Positions 58,341 to 64,000 of a DNA stretch of 64,000 nt are shown in pieces. A program made the translations under genes and the position numbers. Every line of letters begins with the position of its first letter. Position 1 is the first letter of the stretch. The notes beneath the pieces were generated by a model. The model was given only the letters and a program-made list of their open reading frames with translations, searched no databases and was not told the origin of the DNA. Source of the DNA: Anaeramoeba flamelloides (Eukaryota > Metamonada > Anaeramoebidae); assembly GCA_027625915.1 (NCBI GenBank), contig JANTQA010000032.1, positions 12,478,001-12,542,000 of the forward strand. The letters are read 5' to 3'.

Positions 58341-61300
58341 TTAATCAACATCATTTTGATTTAATAACGGTTTTTTATCATCTAATTTATCCAGTTTCCC
58401 TCTCCGTGCGATAATTTTTGATTTAAAGTTATAATAGAGAAGCATTGATAACAAAATTAATGCCTGTATTGTATTCATTAAAATTGAAACCCAAGTTGAA
58501 AACTTTTCTTTGGAAATAAAAATGATAAAAATTAAGTTAATTATCCCACCAGGGGCTTGTATTGAAAGGGTTATTAATGAAATACTACCACTACCCTTGA
58601 ATTTATAAGTACTGTAAATTTGTGGTATCCATTGGAAAATAACAAAGCACCCAGAAAAAAAACCTAACATATGTGCTACAGTCCTTGCTCTATTTATTTT
58701 TATTGTAATAATAATGATTGAGTTATAATGTAAAGATATTATGATATTTTTTTTTTTTTTGAGTAGATAAAAATTGTTTAGAAAAGTTTTTTTGAGTTTG
58801 AAATAAATTATTTGTTTTTAAAAAACAAAAAATACAAAAAATTGATACAAAATCAAATTTAAAAAATACTCCTAAAAGAAATAATGGATTTAAACTTTGA
58901 AAAAACTCAACACTTTCAAAATACCTTTTAATTAACTTATAACCAACATACAATTTTGTAGACAAACATAACATATAATTGTACGTTTTATCCAACTTTT
59001 TTAGGTAAAATTTTTTTGAATTTATGGTTATCTTTTCAAATTTTGCGTTTCCGGAATTGCTTTATCTTAAGGGACTAGTCTATGTTATTTTTTTTTTGAC
59101 CAATTTCTAAATAAGGATTCCTAATCTAGAAATATGTTTAATATTGAAAATAAACAGGAGTTTTAAATTTCTAAGTAGTGGGTAATAAGTTTCTTAATCT
59201 CTATTAAATTTCGGTAAAAAAATTTAATTTAGATTAGTCCCTTAATTAGAAAAGATTTTATTGTTTTCCATTTTTATCCTGGAAGAATCTTATTTATATT
59301 GGGAAGAAGAGTTAAAAAGGAAAAAGATCAAGTGGTTACTTGCTGATCTTGTGATAATGAAATACGAAAGTATGAGTAACTTGAAAATTAAAACAAAAAG
59401 AAAACGCTAAAAATGACCAAAGGTTTAAAAAAAAAATAAGATCAAAATAAAAAAGAAATTACAACAACTTAAACAATGATCCCCAGGCAAACATTAGTGA
59501 TCAATTATCAAATTATTAAATCAACCAATAGTATCGTGGCTGTGATTTTGGGAGTTCTTAATTAAAGATAGCATTGCTTTTTAATTTAATTTTTTACCAA
59601 TTGCTTCTTATAAACCCTTTTTAAATTTTAATTTTTTTTGTTTTTCTTTTTTCCTTTTTCCTTTTCAATTATTTGCTTTTTGCTTTTTAAACATAAAAAA
59701 ATTTGGATGTGTCTTTCCCTTGAACAATAGTGGAATCTATGATTTTATGCTTAAATTACCTTTGAGGGAAATTTAAGTAAAAGGACATCTAGAATGTAAT
59801 TTACACTTCTTCCATCAATAAAAAAAATAAGAAAAGTTTTTTTCAAAAGTACTCATAAGATTAATGTTATTAAATATTAAGTAAGATTTCAAAAAGTTGT
59901 AATAGATAAGAAATGAATTACTCAAAAAATGACTTTTTTCATATTTTATTTTTTTTTCAGTAATTTTATCATTAATAAGTATCCAAATTTGGTGTTCCGA
60001 GACAATTGAAATACAATATCTTAACGAATATAAACCATTTAATTAATAAATAACTCGTAAAAAAGAAATAGGAAATAGTACAGAATTTGTATTTTTTGAG
60101 TTTTTAATTGAAAAACAATTTTTTTTTGAGATGGAAATTTTGTAGAATCTCTAACAAACCAAGTTAAAAATTAAAATTATTTTTTCTGCCTCAAAAAAAA
60201 ATATCTATACAGATAATATTCAAATATATTTATATTATGATATTAAATTCTATAAATTTAGAAAACAATTCAAATGATTTCCGATTCCCAAAAAAATTAA
60301 TTTTGAAAAAAAAAGTTTAAAAGGATTGTAATTGAAAAAATTCAATTAAAAAAAAAGTTAAAAACATTCCCAATTCTAAAAATTCATTATTTTGAAAAAA
60401 AAAATTATTAGTTTCAAGTTTTATATTACCACACATGTGTAAAAATTCTTTTTTAATGTTTGACATTTTTTTTTGATAAAATTGTGATTTTATCATTAAC
60501 AAAAGTAACTTTTGGGGAATTTATACAAGGGTTAGGAAACTTGACAATATATCTAATGTTTTAAGTAACAATATATTCCATTTTATCAACCATTGAATAA
60601 GCCATATTTCAAAATTAGAGGTAAACTTTATTATTATTTTTTTTTTTTTATTTCGTTTGTGTTTCAAAAAATAAAATGATTACACTATATTTATATTTAT
60701 TAATCTATATTGGTTATTATCTCAAAACACTTTAGTAAAATACATTATTTTTTCAAAAAAAAAAAAAAAAAACAATTAAACAAATTTTTATTCTGATGAA
60801 AAATCTGCACCTATTTATGAAATTTAGTTTATGTTTGCGTTTTTTTGAAAAAAGTATTTTTAATTTTCTCTTGATGTTTCTATTTCAAATCACATTCCTT
60901 GTTTTTTGATATACAATAGAATACCAGTAAATACATCAAAAATATTTTCGAGTTTCCTAACTCTGGTGTTCATACCCAAATGTTATCGTTGTTAATGATA
61001 AAATCATAATTTTATCAAAAAAAAAAAATCAAAAATTAAGAAATCATTTTTGCACAGGTATAAATGCTGATATTTCTTCAATGATAAACAAATTATTTTC
61101 TTTCAGTACAAAATCAATACAATTGGATTTAATCTAATCTGTGGTTATTTTGAAAACCCCTCTATATTTGAAAAAGTAAGGATTTTTTTCAGATTTTTTA
61201 AGATAAAAATAACTCTTTAAGGGTCAAATCGTTTACCTGGATTTTATCCATACTCAAGAGATGGCCTGAGATAAAAAGGATATTGTGAAATAACCCTTCT

Positions 61301-63472
61301 TTTGGTTGACAAATTTCAAATAACAAAAAAAAAATTTTCATTGGTTCTCTTTGACAATCAAATTCAACTAATAAAAATAAGTTTGAAAGAGTTCTCAATT
61401 TAAAAAAATCAAAATTTAAAAAAAAAAAATTCATCTTTTCTCATTTTCTATTTCCAAATGGTTAAATTTCTTTAATTTAAAACAAATTGCTTTTTTGAAG
61501 TTCGCAATCATTTTTTTTCGATTTAGTCTGATTTGTGGTTATTTTGTAACCCTATAAATTTAACCAAGTAAGGATTAGGTGATATTCTTGAAATAAAAAT
61601 AACTCATTTGATAAATGAAAAAAAAGAAAAAAAAAATCAAGTAGATCTCAAAAAGCGCCAAAGAGCGACACTTCAAAACTGGCATTGTTGTTTTCAAAAT
61701 TGTATATTCACGACCATTCTAATTGGAAATTGAGTGTCGTTCTTTGTCACTTTTTTCTAAAAATGTCCTTGTCTTTGGTTGTTGATTTTTGGAGATCGAT
61801 CACAAATCACAGGTTGGTTGCTTTTTAATCGGGTGTTAGTCCCTCATAAAAATTACAAAAAAGTTTTTTCCCATTTCAGAAAAAAAGTTTTCACCTAATT
61901 ACTCGACCCTTAAAAAAATGAAACAATTCAAAAATCAATCTTTAAGATCTTTAAAAACTCCAAAGTGAGATACTTCGATATTAACAAAGTTGTTTTCAAA
62001 ATAATAATTCAGAATGAAATTTAAATTGGAAATCGAGTGTCGCTCTTTGAGATTTTTATCAAAAAATGTAATTGTTTTTCATTCTTGATTTTTGGAGATT
62101 GGTCGTACATCACTTTTTAATTGGTTTATGATTCTTATTCGGGTGTTAGTCCCATATTAAAATTACAAAAAAATTTTTTTATTCCATTTCAAAAAATTAT
62201 TTTTCACCATAATGACGAGACCCTTAAGGAAAATCTCAAAAAGAATCAAAAATGAAACAAAAAAGACTTTTAAGCAAAAATTTTTTGCAATTTGTAGTTT
62301 GTAGACTTTTTAATGAACACTCTATTCAAATTAATCAAATAAAGTACAAACAAAATTTTTTAAAAGCACAATTCTTGGATACAAAGGCACAAAACGTATT
62401 TTTTTAGATTATTTTTTTGTTCAACTCAAAGAAAAAATTGATTCAAAATATTATTTTTTTTGAATCAAACAAATTATATTTTTTCACAGTCTAAAATAAT
62501 TATAATAATTTTTTTAAAAAAAAAAAGATTGTAAATTATTTTGAACCATCTTTTTTAGTGCATTAGTGTTTATTTTTTTTTTATGCCTTATTTTGAATAT
62601 TTGGTACCTTATATATGATTTTATAATGTGCACAAAAATTTTTTAGGGTTGTATCAGGAAAATAAAAACCTAGCCCAAAAACACAATAGCTATATTTTAT
62701 AAATTAAAGATAATGGTGAAACTAACTGTAAAACATTCCATTGACTGATCTTTTCGTCTAATAAGAAATAAACAAGAAAAGCTCCATTGTGAAAAAAAAT
62801 TTTTCAAGAGCAAATGGTTACGTGTTTGAGCAAACCCCTTGTAAGGAAATTGAAAAACAAAAAATTGAAGCAAAGGAGACAATATAGCACATGATCAAAA
62901 AATAAAGAAATTTCATTAATTGGTATTTTCTTCTTTTTCTTTTAAGATCACTAAGAGAGATTTTGTTATCTTCGTAGTCATTTGAGAACAAAATATAAAG
63001 CACAGGCACGCTGAAAAATAATAAATAAACACATGTGATCTGAGTCAAAACTAGCAGCGAAGGATAACATCGTAGAAAACCCACTTGCCAGCATGCCATC
63101 AATCTTGGAAGGTTTAATATGATTATGTTGCTTGCTCTACAGAACTAGGGTTATTAGTAAGATGATAGTTTTTTTTTGATAGGGGTTTATTGGCATTAGC
63201 TTTGAGAGAACATTTCGAGCCAAGATTTACAACAACACAAATTAAAACAACGGAAAGTTAAAAAAAACAAAAAGAAAAGGATTACTTGTTGTGAAGTATA
63301 AATAAAGACCCAAAGAAAATTTATCCCAAGTATTGATCTTTTTTTATAGATTTTGATAACTTGTGGAATGTAAGATAATGTAGAGCTTGTATTTTCGAAC
63401 ACAAAATCAAGTTTTTTAGATATTATAAATAAATGAAGAGATTAGAAGAAAGGTTTATTTGACAAAAATAAA

Positions 63473-63504
<32 letters not shown>

Positions 63505-63653
63505 GTTCGAAAAGAAAGAATAATTAGAATATTAAACCCAAGACATAAAAGTATTCCAAGCACAAGACTAAAAGTCGACATTTCAACTAATTCTACTTCG
63601 TACTCGTGGTGGATGTTTGGATTAAAAAATGCTGAAGGACACTCATTTGACAT
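58341..63653 (-). CDS. PQ-loop repeat (SLC66-type) seven-helix membrane protein, one junction unresolved
   Basis: Exons (minus): 63653-63538, 63385-63286, 63144 to about 62830, and 58675-58341. The first two junctions are GT-AG with matching phases and give 'LCLG-STLSYIPQVIKIYKKR' and 'YTSQQ-FCRASN'. Exon 3 encodes three membrane helices (LLVLTQITCVYLLFFSVPVL; FLYFLIMCYIVSF) and a basic loop. Exon 4 has the second PQ motif 'FQWIPQIYSTYKFKGSGSIS', two more helices and an acidic-Leu tail 'KKPLLNQ', a possible lysosomal sorting signal. Two PQ motifs in a seven-helix frame are the hallmark of the PQ-loop family (cystinosin, SLC66), mostly exporters of amino acids or related solutes from lysosomes. 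Exon 3 donors (phase 0 or 2) do not match the exon 4 acceptor (phase 1), so a small exon is probably hidden in the ~4.1 kb gap, or these are two genes. Substrate unknown. Confidence 0.8.
59071..59241. mobile_element. 171 bp TTAA-flanked MITE inside the PQ-loop gene
   Basis: Flanked by TTAA at 59067-59070 and 59242-59245. Ends are GGGACTAGTCTA and, inverted, GGGACTAATCTA. The terminus TTAAGGGACTAGT resembles the right end of the 1.2 kb TTAA element copy C (TTAAGGAACTAGT), so it may be mobilised by the same machinery. Confidence 0.6.
59248..59420 (+). other. Coding-like stretch of unknown origin
   Basis: Plus-strand open stretch reading 'ILEESYLYWEEELKRKKIKW' then LLADLVIMKYESMS and ending TAA near 59410. 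Base composition is richer in G+C than the flanks. It lies in the intron of the minus-strand PQ-loop gene, next to the MITE. No family recognised; perhaps a transposon gene fragment. Confidence 0.3.
59718..59830 (+). mobile_element. LINE 3' end, type A copy 3
   Basis: Plus-strand 'GAATGTAATTTACACTTCTT' then CCATCAATAAAAAAA matches the 3' ends of the remnants at 5.8 and 48.8 kb. About 80 bp further upstream align ('TGAACAATAGTGGAATCTAT', 'GATTTTATG'). 5'-truncated to about 110 bp, and lies in the intron of the PQ-loop gene. Confidence 0.6.
60417..60545. repeat. Inverted repeat pair, arm 1
   Basis: Its reverse complement matches 60945-61070: 'GTTTCCTAAC', 'TTGTTAATGATAAAATCA' and 'AATTTTATCAAAAAAAAA'. 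The two arms are about 400 bp apart. Confidence 0.55.
60945..61070. repeat. Inverted repeat pair, arm 2
   Basis: Partner of 60417-60545; contains 'GTTGTTAATGATAAAATCAT'. The pair may delimit a ~650 bp element in the PQ-loop intron. Confidence 0.55.
61121..61615. repeat. Duplicated ~100 bp block
   Basis: 61121-61216 and 61522-61610 share 'TGTGGTTATTTTG', 'AAGTAAGGATT' and 'AAATAAAAATAACTC' in the same order. Confidence 0.5.
61640..62240. repeat. Tandem pair of ~290 bp units, each with an internal palindrome
   Basis: Unit 1 is about 61640-61915 and unit 2 about 61930-62240. Shared landmarks are 'TTGTTTTCAAAAT', 'GAGTGTCG(T/C)TCTTTG', 'TTGATTTTTGGAGAT', 'CGGGTGTTAGTCCC', 'AAAATTACAAAAAA' and 'CGA(G)ACCCTTAA'. 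Within unit 1, 'CAAAGAGCGACACTT' at 61660 pairs with 'GAGTGTCGTTCTTTG' at 61730. Unit 2 keeps the same layout. GC is higher than in the flanks. Confidence 0.65.
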
Positions 63654-64000
63654 AAAATCGGATGATGAAAACTATTTTCATAAAATGATGTTTTTCGAAA
63701 AAGTTTAGTGACGCGAAAATTTTTTCAAATTTGAGATAGTTTTCCATTTGTGTAAAAATAGTGGGAAAAGAAAAAAATAGAGGTGAAACATTTAGTCAAA
63801 TATTGAAAAATTAAATAAGAATATATATTCATCAATTTTGAAAAGTAAATAAGAATTCGAATCAGGATTAAAGGGTTTTCACAAGAACGGAATCTAATTA
63901 GATGATCTTTATTTCAATTTCATCAGGATCGTAAAAGTTGATTGTTTTTAAAAATCAAATATAGTAACGAAAACTAAACCTTACTTGGAAAAAATCTGTG
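63654..64000. other. Upstream region of the PQ-loop gene
   Basis: AT-rich; presumed promoter of the minus-strand PQ-loop gene. No element recognised. Confidence 0.35.

Noticed and set aside
59460-59560. Possible U4-like segment (AGTATCGTGGC)
   Set aside because: The match is limited to about ten bases and the surrounding U4 elements are absent.
61640-62240. CRISPR-like repeat array
   Set aside because: Only two long diverged units with no short regular repeats and spacers; eukaryotic context.

Overview
The window looks like nuclear DNA of a very AT-rich unicellular eukaryote. Spacer DNA is mostly A/T with long poly-A/T runs, while the few genes stand out as islands of higher GC content. Genes are split by GT-AG introns, and the proteins recognised are eukaryote-specific: NSF, COP9 signalosome subunit 7, TMEM230 and a PQ-loop membrane protein. 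The standard genetic code fits, with TAA and TAG closing the recognised genes and no in-frame stops needed. An AT-rich amoeboid protist (dictyostelid or anaeramoebid type) would fit, but the sequence alone does not fix the lineage.

The layout is gene-poor, and nearly all genes lie on the minus strand. A short coiled-coil protein sits at 4.8-5.1 kb (+). A Lys/Asn-rich orphan of 329 residues is at 11.6-12.6 kb (-). A partly resolved multi-exon gene of unknown family is at 14.8-15.6 kb (-). NSF occupies 20.7-27.6 kb (-), with six exons that sum to exactly 742 codons plus stop. A tiny gene follows at 27.7-27.95 kb (-). CSN7 is at 32.0-33.0 kb (-). Two near-identical tRNA-Thr(UGU) genes lie at 40.65 and 49.81 kb (-). 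TMEM230 is at 55.3-55.7 kb (-), and a PQ-loop seven-helix protein spans 58.3-63.65 kb (-).

Most of the rest is old repeat DNA. I see at least five families. (1) A ~1.2 kb TTAA-flanked inverted-repeat element has three near-complete copies and several fragments. (2) A ~160 bp MITE, TA-flanked in its best copy, has five copies. (3) A ~535 bp family with a conserved GATCGATCAA core has five copies. (4) A palindromic foldback-like family has one copy split by a TTAA element. (5) Non-LTR retrotransposon (LINE) debris includes five 3' ends of two types and two possible endonuclease fragments. Several single inverted-repeat elements and duplicated blocks add to this. I found no CRISPR array, no bacterial-type operon, no LTR element and no rRNA gene.

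NSF, TMEM230 and the PQ-loop protein all belong to endomembrane trafficking or endo-lysosomal membranes. CSN7 belongs to the cullin-deneddylating COP9 complex. Nothing links them as one system; they look like ordinary housekeeping genes scattered in repeat-rich DNA. The most distinctive features are the transposon-laden introns (3.6 kb inside the NSF P-loop, about 4 kb in the PQ-loop gene), a Gly/Met-rich tail on CSN7, and the previously unnamed inverted-repeat families.
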